Positions 11,429-22,496 of a DNA stretch of 64,000 nt are shown one piece after another. Source of the DNA: Arthrinium phaeospermum (Eukaryota > Ascomycota > Sordariomycetes > Amphisphaeriales > Apiosporaceae); assembly GCA_006503535.1 (NCBI GenBank), contig QYRS01000001.1, positions 3,472,001 through 3,536,000 of the forward strand. Direction: 5' to 3'. Each line of letters starts with the position of its first letter. Within the stretch, counting starts at the first letter, position 1. Position numbers and translations under genes: made by a program. The notes beneath the pieces are model-generated. The model was not told the DNA's origin. It saw only the letters and a list, made by a program, of their open reading frames with translations, and ran no database searches.

Positions 11429-12828
11429 ACTTTTTGCCTTTTTACCCAAGGCATCGCCCTATCTTTCAGTATTATTTCAAGTTTTGCATACGCTTGGCTT
11501 CATTTTTATTTATCCGGACTCTTGTACTCAACACCGCATTAATATTTTCCGACGTCGAGGTTTGTGGCCGAAACTGAAAACTACCCCTGTCTTTTCACGC
11601 CAGCGGCTCTGCGGAGCCCTGTGTTCAGCCCAAAGTCGCCAAGGAGCAAGGGTGGACAAATGGCTTACTGTATCGCGAAAACTGCTTTGCTGTATGAAAG
11701 TTTTTTCGCCACAGTGTCAACCCTGGATATTCTCTTCTCCGCAGCATGCGATGATTCTAAACCTATCAAATTACAATTGCTCTTTGGTGGGTAGATAGTC
11801 GGTATGTAATTTACATGGTATTCCGGAGTCATTCGCCGGGAAAAGGGGGGAAATGGTCTTACTGGGGTAGGCGTCGAGTTCTAGCCGCATCTGCCCCCTA
11901 CCGCCCGTTGCCAATTCCACTACTGAGATCCAGTACCCACCACTAGGTTAGTGTCCGGATGCCTTGCCGCTGCAAGCCAGGTCGCACAGAGTGGGAGGGG
12001 AGGCAAGAAGGAGCATTTCCTTGGATAAGTATGCGACGAATCCAACAGAGCGACGGCAATGCTTCTTCAAATGCGTGTGGTACATGTATGATGCAATGCC
12101 GAAAAGTGAGGACAGAAGACTCCGGCACTTTGATTCGCGTGAACGCCTTCTGTCGGTACTCACTTAGCCAAGCCACCCGACACAGGCTGGCTAAGAGCTA
12201 ATGTTTAATGCGACCTCGGTGGTTTGGGTGCGATTCCTTCATCGGCGACCTGGCCAGGGGTCGTCGGCCCTTTCTCTCCAATCAAGTTGCACTGCGCTAC
12301 TGACACTGACTGGACATTCTGCTCTGCTGGCGGTGGATGGAGACGATTCTGGAGACGACACCAGCAAACATTTCTGCGATGGGGTTTCTTTCTGTGGCGG
12401 AAGAAAAAAGCAAGTGCAGCAGTCCAGTCCATGCACGTACGGAACCGAGACAAGGGTTCCATTCGGGGGCGATCTCAACCCTATCTAGGCCCTATCAAGA
12501 ACGTCTCGGGCACCTGCTCTCGGGCACCTGCTGGAACCCAGCTTGCCAGCTATCTCCTTCCATACGAACCCCGCATGACTTCCAAGACACTTGCAGGCTC
12601 TTGTGCTACCCACAACGAAATCTAGATTAGGCCGGCTACCGAAGCCTAGGCAGCTTCAGGCGAGACCCGCTACTTATTCCATCTTTAGCTTGAAGATATA
12701 TATCGCCAGGGTCACCGCCAAGTGACGCATCCCAATATTTGCCAGAACACCTGTCGTCGCTTCAATCCCCTCTGGTCAGGGCTACAATCTCTTCGCCGGC
12801 CGATCGACATCGCCAATCCGCCGACAAC
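11429..12828. other. Intergenic, tRNA-Trp to permease
   Basis: About 1.4 kb. Several overlapping open stretches on both strands (for example 12201-12630) have no motif, start context or codon bias that I recognise. The last part is the leader of the permease gene. Confidence 0.55.
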
Positions 12829-14527
12829 ATGCAGCGAACAGAGAAGAAGGCCAGCGTCGGCACCAATGAGGCGGAGATGATGGCGTCGCCTTCGCAGTCG
12901 GTCAACGCGTCCCAGGAGAACCTCGCCATTCTCCAGACCCGCACGCGGAGACTCTTCAATAAATGGCAACTCTTCGCTCTGTCGCTCATGTACATGAGCA
13001 CTTGGAGTGCCGTGCCAGGGTAAGCCAGCCCGCCAGGCTTTCCCGGCAGATACCCGTGATGGGCGCGCCTACTGACGATATATACCCCCTCAGCAACATG
13101 TACTACGCCATGTACAACGGCGGCCCCGCGGCCTACGTCGGCAGCTACATCGTCATCGCGGTGGGCGCGCTGTGCCAGACGGCGTCCTTCAGCGAGCTGG
13201 CCTCGATCCAGCCCATCGCGGGGGCGCAGTACTACTGGACGTACCACTTCGCGCCCGCGGGCAGCCGGCGCTTCCTGACCTGGATCCAGGGGTGGGTGAC
13301 GTGGACGGGCTACGTCGCCACCTTTGCCAGCAGCGTCAACTTCGGCACCGCCGTGCTCGAGGGCATCATCGAGCTCAACTACCCGGACTACGTCGTCGAG
13401 GGCTGGCGCACCACCCTCATCAGCCTCGCCACCCTCGCCGTTATCACGCTGGTCAACCTGTTCGCGTTCCGGGCTGTGCCCTGGTTCGACTTGTTTAGTG
13501 GCGTGCTCAACATCTTGCTCTTCGTCGCCTTTATGATCATCTTCCTCGTCATGGCCCCCAAGAACAGCGGCGACATCTTCCGGCAGACGAATGTGGCGTC
13601 CGGGTGGGAGAACTACTACGCGGCCAGCCAGATTGGCTCGCTGTCCAACGTCTGGCTGTTCATCGGTAAGCTAGCCATCCCCACGACGAGTTGTCTGTCA
13701 CCCACAAGTACGAAGTCGAGGCTGACCCTGTCCCAGGTTTCGAGGCGGTGATCCACATGGGCGAGGAGACCAAGGACGCCAAGAAGATCGTGCCGCAGTC
13801 GCTGTTCTGGTCCATCTTCGCCGGCGTGGCCATGGGCTTCGTGACGCTGGTGGTTACCATCGTCTGCATGCCGTCGGTGGAGGTGATCCTGGACGCGGCG
13901 AGCCCCGTCATCGCGGTGCTGCTGCACGTGACGCGGTCGCAGACCATGACGACGGCGCTGGGCGGGTTCCTGTACTTCCTCAACGTCAGCGCGTCCATGG
14001 GCAACATGACGTCGGTCTCGCGCCTGACGTGGGCCTGGGCCCGCGACGGCGCCCTCCCGCGCTGGCTCGGCCACGTCGACGGCCGCTACCTCATCCCCTT
14101 CCGCGCCGTCTGGCTGACCTCGTTCCTCGTCGCGCTGCTGACGCTGCTCAACCTCGGCAGCGCCACCTACATCGCCCTGGGCGCCATCACCTCGCTCTCG
14201 TCCATGGCCATGTACCTGAGCTACGCCGTCGTCTTCGCCGTCGTGCTGTACGCCCGGTCCACCAGCAACGGCATCGAGCTGGGGCCCTGGAACATGGGCC
14301 GCTGGGGCTACGCTGTCAACGTGGTGGCCCTCGCCTACACCGTCTACGTCATCGTCTGGCTGCCGTTCCCGCAGACCACGCCCGTCGACGCGTCCGAGAT
14401 GAACTACAGCGGGCCCATGTTGGCGGCGGTGCTGATCCTCGCGGCGTCGCTGTGGGTGGTCCGGCGGAAGCGCTGGGAGGGGCCCAACCGGGCGGTGGTG
14501 GATATTGCGCTCAAGGCGGAGGACTGA
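12829..14527 (+). CDS. Amino-acid/choline-type permease (APC superfamily)
   Basis: Three exons: 12829-13019, 13094-13665 and 13737-14527, all with GT-AG borders and matching phases. A hydrophilic N-terminus leads to about 12 hydrophobic segments. Typical landmarks of the fungal GABA/choline permease branch are the TM1 GNMYYAMYNGGPAAYVGSY junction, SELASIQPIAGAQYYWTYHFAP (consensus glycine-proline loop), GWVTWTGY, FEAVIHMGEET and VSRLTWAWARDGALP. It would import an amino acid, GABA or choline at the plasma membrane by proton symport; the substrate cannot be set from the sequence. The frame is intact throughout. Confidence 0.9.
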
Positions 14528-14809
14528 TGACAACTTATCATGTCTTCGAATGAAATATATGTTAGTTTTATAAATACAAGGATTTAGATGTAATATATGG
14601 TATGTACAATGTTGACTAATATCCTCCCCTGGGATTTAATGAGATCAAAAACCACATGCCCGTCCAATACCTCGTCTCGTCAGTGGGAAAAAAGCGACAA
14701 GAACGGCAAATCGATTTCCAAAAGGGGGCCGGCCGCTATCGTCCGGGTGTTTATTTACTATTGGAGGATCATGAAGTTGTTAGCATCAGGATTCCCGTTG
14801 ATTTCTTCT
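14528..14809. other. Convergent intergenic, permease / hydrolase
   Basis: 282 nt between the convergent 3' ends. AT-rich with TATATAT-like stretches just after the permease stop, consistent with 3'-end signals. Nothing else is visible. Confidence 0.5.
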
Positions 14810-16642
14810 TCACATCATATCTCGGGGCGCCCGGTACGGCGTGGGGTCGGGGACACTGTATCTGCTCGAAGCGTACGACTCAATGAAATGCGTGTTGCGC
14901 CACTCGTCCGGGGGCGACTCCACCATGGTCCTGCCATCCTCCATGGAAGAGGACTGTGAGTGGAAGGGGGAGGAGGAGTCGTTGGTACTGTAGGCCGCCA
15001 GCGTCCTTACCTTCTGGGAGTGGTGCGCGATGTCCTCCAGAGGGATCCCGACCGCCTCGCCGAGGCCGCGGAACGACTCGGGCGGGGAGGGAAGGGGCCG
15101 GGGGATCTCGCTTTTGGGCTCCATGGTCGACGGCAGCTTTCCGGGGTCCTTGGCGCGGTCGCAGTAGGTCGCGATGGCCTCGGAGATGCGCGCCGCCAGC
15201 TTGGGGAGCAGCAGCGATTGCCCGTGGTCCCGGTCCGGCAGGTACATGAGTTCGATGTCGCCGCGGCCCGTCCACGTCGTCCACGTCTTCTCGAGTTCTT
15301 TCAGGTCCGCGTACGAGGTCTGGTCCACGCGCCCGTAGTACATGTAGCTCGCCACGGCGGGCCCGTCCAGCACGCAGTCCCGGCCCGCCACCACGGCCGT
15401 CGTGCGTCGACCCGCAAAGTCCTCGCGGAACAGGATGTGCTCCGGCCAGTTGAGCCGCCGGCAGACGGTGTGGGCGATCATGGGGTCCTTGCCGGCGCCG
15501 AAGTCGATCTCGATCTCGGGCGTGGTGACGCCCCGGCGCCGCGTGATGTTGTAGGCCACGTTGGGCAGGTGCAGCAGGATGGCGACGGGGTCGCACAGGA
15601 TCATCGAGTGGATCTTGGGCCCCACCTCGGGGTGCTCCAGCAGCGGCCGCGCCAGAAAGGTGCCGTACGAGTGGCCCACCAGCACGAAGTCGTCCATGTC
15701 CTGCTGGCGCAGGATCTGGGCCACGGCCCGCGCGAAGACGCCCGGCGGCACGCCCTCGGGGCAGATGCGGTTCGAGGCGTTCATGATCTCGACGGCGACG
15801 ACGCCGATGTCGCGCGGGATCGAGGGCAGCCAGGTCATGTAGGTCGGCACGCCGATGCCGATGCCGTGGATGAAGAGCACGGGCCGGTGCGTCTTGGAGC
15901 GGTGGGGCCGGCAGAAGTAGCTGAAGTCCTCCGACGCCGACGCCCGCGGCGCCAGCAGCGTCATCGGCCGGAAGGGGAAGATGGAGAAGAAGGTCCGGCG
16001 CGGCTGCCGGTAGAAGGTGAAGCCTTTCGCGGCGAGGAAGGCCCAGCTGGCCACTTCCGTAAAGCTCATGAAGAAGTACCAGAGCAGCGGGCGGTGGTAC
16101 ATGTCGACGGGCTCCAGGTTGAGCCGCATCGGCCGCCCCTCGGCCCTACCGGGGGGCAGCACGAGGCCGGCCTGGTCCTGGGCGTCGTCGACGTACTCGT
16201 CCAGCTCGTCCCACTCGGCCGCGCTCAGCTCGCGGCTCTCCTTGGCGAAGAGGGCCCAGGCCAGCCAGTCCTTGACGTTGTCGCGGTAGATCTGGTCGAT
16301 GTGCGCCTGGCAGAACCACTTGCGCACAAAGAGCCGCGTGTCGGGCACGTTCTTGAGGATGTTGGCGACGAGCCGCCGCCGCTCCGCCCGCGACATGGGC
16401 GCCATCGGCATCCCCGGCCGCTGCAGCCGCGCCTTGAAGGGCAGGAACCACACCAGGTACCACAGGATCTCGGCGGCGCCGTAGGCCTCGATGGCGATGG
16501 ACACGGGGTGCGCGATGCCCGCCCGCCCGAACGCGAAGGCGACGAGGAAGAAGTAGGCCAGGCACCAGAGGCCGATGTAGGTGACCGAGTACTTGAGGCC
16601 CACGACGGCCGCATAGGTCCATGGGTTGTGGTCGAGAAGCAT
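14810..16642 (-). CDS. Membrane-anchored alpha/beta hydrolase
   Basis: A single intact 610-codon frame. The N-terminus carries two or three hydrophobic helices (YSVTYIGLWCLAYFFLVAFAF and IEAYGAAEILWYLVWFLPF). The hydrolase core starts near residue 250: PVLFIHGIGIGVPTY (oxyanion strand), the nucleophile elbow VGHSYG (Ser), CDPVAILLHLPN, the acid region VVAGRDCVLDG and the His in DRDHGQSLL. The C-terminal 110 residues are Ser/Pro-rich and probably disordered. This architecture is common and conserved in Pezizomycotina, with unknown substrate. The gene is convergent with the permease gene. Confidence 0.85.
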   Translation of the reverse strand: MLLDHNPWTYAAVVGLKYSVTYIGLWCLAYFFLVAFAFGRAGIAHPVSIAIEAYGAAEILWYLVWFLPFKARLQRPGMPMAPMSRAERRRLVANILKNVPDTRLFVRKWFCQAHIDQIYRDNVKDWLAWALFAKESRELSAAEWDELDEYVDDAQDQAGLVLPPGRAEGRPMRLNLEPVDMYHRPLLWYFFMSFTEVASWAFLAAKGFTFYRQPRRTFFSIFPFRPMTLLAPRASASEDFSYFCRPHRSKTHRPVLFIHGIGIGVPTYMTWLPSIPRDIGVVAVEIMNASNRICPEGVPPGVFARAVAQILRQQDMDDFVLVGHSYGTFLARPLLEHPEVGPKIHSMILCDPVAILLHLPNVAYNITRRRGVTTPEIEIDFGAGKDPMIAHTVCRRLNWPEHILFREDFAGRRTTAVVAGRDCVLDGPAVASYMYYGRVDQTSYADLKELEKTWTTWTGRGDIELMYLPDRDHGQSLLLPKLAARISEAIATYCDRAKDPGKLPSTMEPKSEIPRPLPSPPESFRGLGEAVGIPLEDIAHHSQKVRTLAAYSTNDSSSPFHSQSSSMEDGRTMVESPPDEWRNTHFIESYASSRYSVPDPTPYRAPRDMM

Positions 16643-19600
16643 TCTCGTGGAATGTTTGTCTCTTATGTATTAGGAAAGGAAGAACCTGGTCGGCTAATGT
16701 AAGGAAGTCTATGGTCAAACCAACCAAAAAACATCAAAATCTCTCGGAAAGGCGGCGGCGGCGGAAGGGTGCAGCATGGTTTTAATCGCTCGCTGCAACG
16801 GATGGGAAGGGAGTGATGTGCCATGACACTTTGACAGGACCATTTGAGACGACGGAATTCAGATGCGCGCACAGATGGATAGGGTCCAACCTAATTGGCA
16901 TGGGTGGAGGGGGGAGGGGAGGGGGGCCACGTGCTGTGTGTCGGTCGGTGAGACTGTCAGCATGCGATGATGCGATAGGGAGAACAAAACAAACAAACTT
17001 TGGAGGATATGGAATACCTTTCGGCCTTGACACACCTTTGCCCCCTCTTCGGCTTGTAAAACGGCGGGATGCGATGGGCCTCGGCTCCGCGTCGTATTCG
17101 AAACGGGCTGGCATAGCCACCCGGAAACACTTGTTGGAGAACCGAGTGGAGAATACCGGTTCATGCATCTTACGAATGCGATCACCTATATATCCTCTCT
17201 CTGTTTGACTAGTTGACTGTGACTGTATGTGACTACAGAATAGAAGAGGACCAGGCGCTTCGCATAAATGCCTGGGCTACACGTTACACTGCCACTGGAA
17301 TAGGAATGGGAACCTCCCATTCAAGGACTGTGGCAACGCAAGTGGTACGGATAACCTGCCACACTTGACTGAACTGATGGACGAATCGCATCTACGAATC
17401 GGCCGAAAAGGAAACATGGTATCTCTGAAACGGGCCAGATAGCCACCACAGCTTAGTCAGGCCGCTAACCGATAGGTCCGGAATATGCCATTTCTCACGT
17501 CAAGGCTCTTAAACTTTTCCCCACGGCGGCTTCGGTTAGTAGGTAGCAGATCAATTGACAGCTACGAACGCTACCGCATCGATATGTAATCCGTCCAATG
17601 GTCACACGATACATGATTCGTGACGCGTGGTCCATTCCAGTGGTAAGTTGCCAAATCTTGGGCACTGTGAAGGATAATTATGCGAGTACGTCCAATACCA
17701 TCTTGGTGTCCCTGATTGGTCCATAAGTAGACAGACCACGAGCGTCAGCATTGTGACAGTGGCAGGTGGGGGTTAGACACCACCTCTAGGTACTTGTTGC
17801 AGATGACCCCAACGCCTTTTCAGTTTTTACTACGCGCTGCCAAGGGACAACCAAAAGAATTCTTAGGAAAAAGAGCCCCGATCGTTGGGGTTCGAGAGCA
17901 ACGCGATGCGATATCGCAAAACTTCGACTGGAGTAGCTCGATGCCTGACACTTGACACGAAACATAACGCGCTTCTATATCAACTGATACCGAGAATGCT
18001 CAACGTTCCGTCTGAAAGTCCATGCATCAAGTAGACCTCGGCCCCAAAGGCGCAAAAAGTCCAGTACGAAAGACTGATGAAGCCCCTTTTTTGCCACGCC
18101 CGCTCTTGTCACGCAGGTGTTACCAGTAAAAAATGCTTTATCAGCTGCGTCATAAGTAGCAGCCGCGGCAGCTGCATATTTCTCATCTTCGCAACCGGAG
18201 TTTAGAATAGGGCAAATACTCCGGAGGTTGGAGTTCTAGTCGTGGGCGTAATTGACCACATTGTCAACAGAGTGTTCGGCATCACCATTCTCGTTGACCG
18301 ACGACCATTTATTCTTCGAGGCGGCACGTCGCTTTGCTTGCAGTAATATGACGTGCCCAACCCAGGACGATAGCTACAGATCGCAGAGGGGCTGTACAGC
18401 CCGCCATCTTCGTCTTGATATTGGGGGTTGGAAACGATTGAAGCGAGCGAATATTCAATGATAAGCCGAGGACCGATGACAAGCTCTCTCACTGCAGCCC
18501 GGCTGACATGTCACACGCGTTGAGATCAGGCTGGAGGCCGCTGAAAGCAGAGCTCAACATAATATTCCGTCCAAAATGCATTCTGATCGACATGTCGAAC
18601 AAGAATGAACGAAAGCCCTAACGACAGATGGACCGACGACTTGAACCTGGTAGATGTCTTCGGCGCTGTTTTTGCAGTTCATACTGTACCTGGGAAAGCA
18701 GGAGCTTGAGCGGTCAAACAGTGCTCTTCAGTGGGGTGGTTCAACCAGCACCCTTCTAACAAGCTTTGCCTACGCCCAACTGAAGCCCCAAGCTACCCTG
18801 AGCCCCACTGCTAACTCCTGAAAAACCCCAAAGCCCAAGACCAATGGCACTGCATTTCGCAAGATCCTTTCCTGCTTTGCCAGCAAATTCCTCGTTCAAT
18901 CTACCCCCAACCCACATCGTCCCCCGAAACAGGCGTCGGCAATGACGGTGAACCTGAGCCGATTCATTTGCATGGAGGTATGGCAAATGACTGGTAACAT
19001 ACCCGCACAAACCACTGGCAGCACTGTTGGATCTTTCAAAGCTGCCGCCATTTGCACGGCGCTATACCACCATATATTTGCTCTTCACGAGTACGTGCAA
19101 ATGGCATCTCTACACCGATGACGGCGACGTCGGAGGTGCTGCAACTTGGGGATCACATGCCGGCTCACCCGATTGCAGACGGCCCCAAAAGGATCTCTTC
19201 TTCACACCCTGAGCGAGCTCAAGAATGCAATGAAAAGACAGGATTTGCGTCGTCTGGAGGCAGTGTAATACCAGAGACACAGGGGATGCCCAAGTCGAGA
19301 GCAAGCTCCACGACTCGGCCCCGGGGAACAAAAAATGTGATGTTGGGATTGCCGTCGGAAAACCGCGAAGTGCAATGCGGAATCCTCAGACACCTCCGAT
19401 TGAATCTCCCACTGTTATATGGGGCCACCCGCCATTGAGAGGACGGAGCCCAGCTCTTGTGGTCAGGTTAGATTGTATGAAGAAGAAACCAAAAGGAGGA
19501 CAGGAAGAGATCTGGAGGCCGGGGAGATTAAATACTCGAGGACTCCTATCGCTGCATGGCCCAGAAGAGTGGTTTCCAAAGGCCACATGGGCGCAGCTGC

Positions 19601-20466
19601 TCAAGAAAGCGTTGTATTGTTCAATGCTACTTGGGCATGTTGGTTTGAGCTGGGGCAGGCCTAGGCGGAATGACGTACGGAGGGCAGTGTTGACGAGGAA
19701 GTCGCAGGAGAGGCCGGTGATACGGCGCTTGATCCAGCCCCCAGCGGGAAACAGCGACATGCACAAAAGTGCTTGTGGATGATGAAACGACTGTTCCGCG
19801 GCCGCAATTGCTTTGCTCCGAGTCCGTCTCGAGCAGCTGCTGCACCAAATCGGTGCGAGTGCAAGTCACGACTGACACAAGATCAGACTCGGCTATCTGC
19901 ACCATAGCGTCATTGTGCTCAAGTGAGCAAAGGTAGTGAGTTTTCTCCTTCGTCAAGTATAGTGCAGAGCCGCCCATCAAGGTCCCCTGCTTCGTGCAAT
20001 CCACCGAGTTCGTTGGATTGCAAGCACCTTCCACACAAATTCACATTGGAAACGCAGCCAACTTCGACGTCAACGACTACACCCAGTTGGATGCACGAGT
20101 CACCGTCCATACAAGTATTGCAACGCGGCAATATGTGGATAATACCTATCGGATACTCTTCCCACTTCTATCAGCCCCTATCCCCATCAATATGGTCAGG
20201 CTATAAAGCCCCCTCTCCTATTGCAAAGTGTACCCAAACCCCCTTTTATTTGTAGGTCTCCTGGGAATTGTTATTATGCCCCCAGGGAGTCGGGCAGAGG
20301 GTGCTGGGAACCATGCGCGAGGAGTATGAGGGCCACTATGTCAGATACATCCTAATTATCGTTCACCTACAAGGTCAAAGCCATTGAAGGCACTGTAGAC
20401 CGGACCAAGTATATCCGAGGATAAGGACTTTGTGTGTCGTAGAGATTAAGTTACTCTCCTGTAAGA
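16643..20466. other. Gene-poor 3.8-kb region
   Basis: No stretch gives a protein I can recognise, and the longest open frames (about 130 codons at 16782-17208 and 19375-20034, on both strands over the same bases) look like chance. No tRNA, LTR or inverted repeat was evident by eye. Base composition is near balanced and not strongly AT-rich, so it does not resemble a RIP-inactivated repeat. The left end is the upstream region of the hydrolase gene and includes a G-rich run (16905-16925). Confidence 0.5.
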
Positions 20467-21819
20467 TCAAGACCACGTATCCAGCTCGAGGCCGAAGTTA
20501 TCGTTGATTGCATGCCTGCATTGCGTTTCCAAATCCGAATCCCCCCCGGCCTCTGTCAGTACATATCGTAAATGACCAGCGTGCGCCAAACGGCCCTTCA
20601 GGTATTCGGCCAGAGCCTCCCGGTCGGCCAGTACGTCTTTTGGGTTCTTGTCATCCCACCGCCCTGGTCGCGCGGGTAGTAGAAATCCAGTGCGGCAGGT
20701 TCTGGGCATCGCCGTCATAGTTGCCGGCGACCGAGCGCAGCATCGACTCGAAGCTGGGGAGGACCATGTATGCTTTCGGCGGGATCTCCACTATGCTCGT
20801 CCTTGGCCGGGCCGCAGACGGCCGTCCCGTTCTCCTCGGCGGCCACCAGCATGTTGAGGTAGATGTAGGACCGGATCCCTTCCTCGGCCACGCGGATCAG
20901 CCCGAAGTGGTGGCCGTGGTGCAGGTTTGAGGAGGGAGGAGACGAGGTTCGGCCCGATCCCGGGTGGTTGGCTAGCAGGAGCATCGACTCCATGACGTCC
21001 TTTTTGAGGGTCTCGGCTTCCGGACCGGACGACGGAGAGGGAGGGCGGCGGCGTGCCGGCCGCTTCCACCATCATGAGCTTCAACGTATCGGCGTGGCCG
21101 ATGCGGTTGCCGTCGGGGCTAGTCCATGCGGATACACTTCGGAGGCGGAGTGGCCCAGAAGTGGTTCCGGAACCGGTCGTCGTCGCTCCCGTCCAGTTGG
21201 CTAAAGTAGTGATCTTGCATAGCGTCCGGGTACACCGGGCGTGCCCCGTCGGCTCCGCGGATTTGACCAGGTGCCGGCCGCTTCCACATCATGAGCTTCA
21301 ACGTATCGGCGTGGCCGATGCGGTTGCCGTCGGGGCTAGTCCATGCGGATACACTTCGGAGGCGTGAGTGGCCCCAGAAGTGGTTCCGGAACCGGTCGTC
21401 GTCGCTCCCGTCCAGTTGGCTAAAGTAGTGATCTTGCATAGCGTCCGGGGTACACCGGGCGTGCCCCGTCGGCTCCCGCGGATTTGACCAGGCCTCGGCG
21501 CGCTTCCGGTAGGCGCCGCTGGCATCGTACTTGGCTCGCTCCGTCTGCGAGAACTCACGCACGCGTTGGGCGAAGGTGCGACAGAAGTGCGCGATTCCTT
21601 GGGCTCGGTCGCTTTGTCTTTCAATTCTTTTGTTTCAGGGCGATTTCCTTGCGTTTGGGCTCCACGTGGTAAGGGAACTTGTATTGGAGGGCTGTGGCGA
21701 GGGAGTGCCAAGGTAGTGCGTGCGCTTGATGTGCCATGGTTGTCGGCGTTCTTCTTTCTTCGATATCTTGTTTCCAGTAGGAGGGTCACGGTGAAGATCA
21801 AGGTCAAGATCAAGATCAA
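20467..21819 (-). pseudogene. Unrecognised gene with many frame breaks and an internal tandem duplication
   Basis: I do not recognise the family. Reading downwards on the minus strand, coding-like segments in different frames follow each other. They are a hydrophobic start (MILILTLIFTVTLLLE at 21819), a basic helix (RIERQSDRAQGIAHFCR), FSQTERAKYDASGAYRKR, DAMQDHYFSQLDGSDDDRFRN, TSPDGNRIGHADTLKLMM, RVAEEGIRSYIYLNMLVAAEENG and finally DREALAEYLKGRLAHAGHLR ending at 20467. At least four frame changes and the 218/221-bp duplication at 21053-21491 (which repeats DAMQDHYFSQLDG) prevent a single product. The acidic and basic segments are coherent enough that one membrane-anchored or secreted protein of about 380 residues is likely. 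Whether it is a true pseudogene or sequence error is open. Confidence 0.4.
21053..21491. repeat. Direct tandem duplication, about 218-221 bp
   Basis: Copy 1 is 21053-21270 and copy 2 is 21271-21491, directly abutting. By eye the copies differ at only five sites, all single-base indels (for example CCGGGTACA against CCGGGGTACA, GGCTCCGCGG against GGCTCCCGCGG, TGGCCCAG against TGGCCCCAG). Confidence 0.9.
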
Positions 21820-22496
21820 TGATGTGCTGTCCAGTGATGCATCGGGGTCAGCATCATTCCCGGTGTGTCGGGTGCATATATAGATGGATGGCCGGCCGCA
21901 TGACTCACTCCGCTACATGCGGCTACAGCGCATGAAACTCCACTGCCCTTGACGCGACGTGTCTCCACCTTGGCTGCCATCAAAGCGCGATAGCTTGCGG
22001 GTCAACCAACGGTGCCCTCCCCAGCCAGAACTGTATTATGTGGCCCTCGCTTCGACACATTCCCTATAGTCACCGGCGATGCTGCTCGACCTTGATCATT
22101 CAGCGGCGCGCGCGCAATGGGACAGCAAAAGGCGCTAGGCAAGCGTATGCAGCATATCTCGCTATTTCTGGTGGCGAATCAAAAGTCATTGCGCTGTCGC
22201 AATGCTGGGAAGTTGGAGGGGCAAACAAAGCCCTCGGAGAAAGGGGCTGACAGAATGACCAGGCAAGACAGGAAAACAGCTTCGGACATTTCAGACGTCG
22301 GCCGAGAAAGTGGGGCTTCCTGGGTAATTGCAACCACTCTAGTCCGACCACCGCGAAGGACTCACCCACCTGTTATCCTGTCGCGACTCTTCCTCACCTC
22401 TTGTCGTACGCCGTGGAACTTTATGCGCCAAGAAACCCAACACGACAGTCAGCAACTTGTTCATGTAAACTTGGTACATCTGGGTGGGGATGGAGA
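21820..22496. other. Intergenic, upstream of the Zn2Cys6 gene
   Basis: Divergent upstream region of the 20.5-21.8 kb locus and the regulator gene. No conserved coding segment is recognised. Confidence 0.45.

Noticed and set aside
14960..16702. 580-codon open frame on + opposite the alpha/beta hydrolase gene
   Set aside because: It is an antisense shadow of a GC-rich gene. Its composition (Arg/Gly/Val-rich, no motif) is typical of complementary-strand openness, while the minus strand has the full GHSYG hydrolase.
16643..20466. RIP-inactivated repeat or heterochromatin
   Set aside because: Base composition is near balanced, without the strong AT bias and TA excess expected of RIP. No repeat structure was seen.
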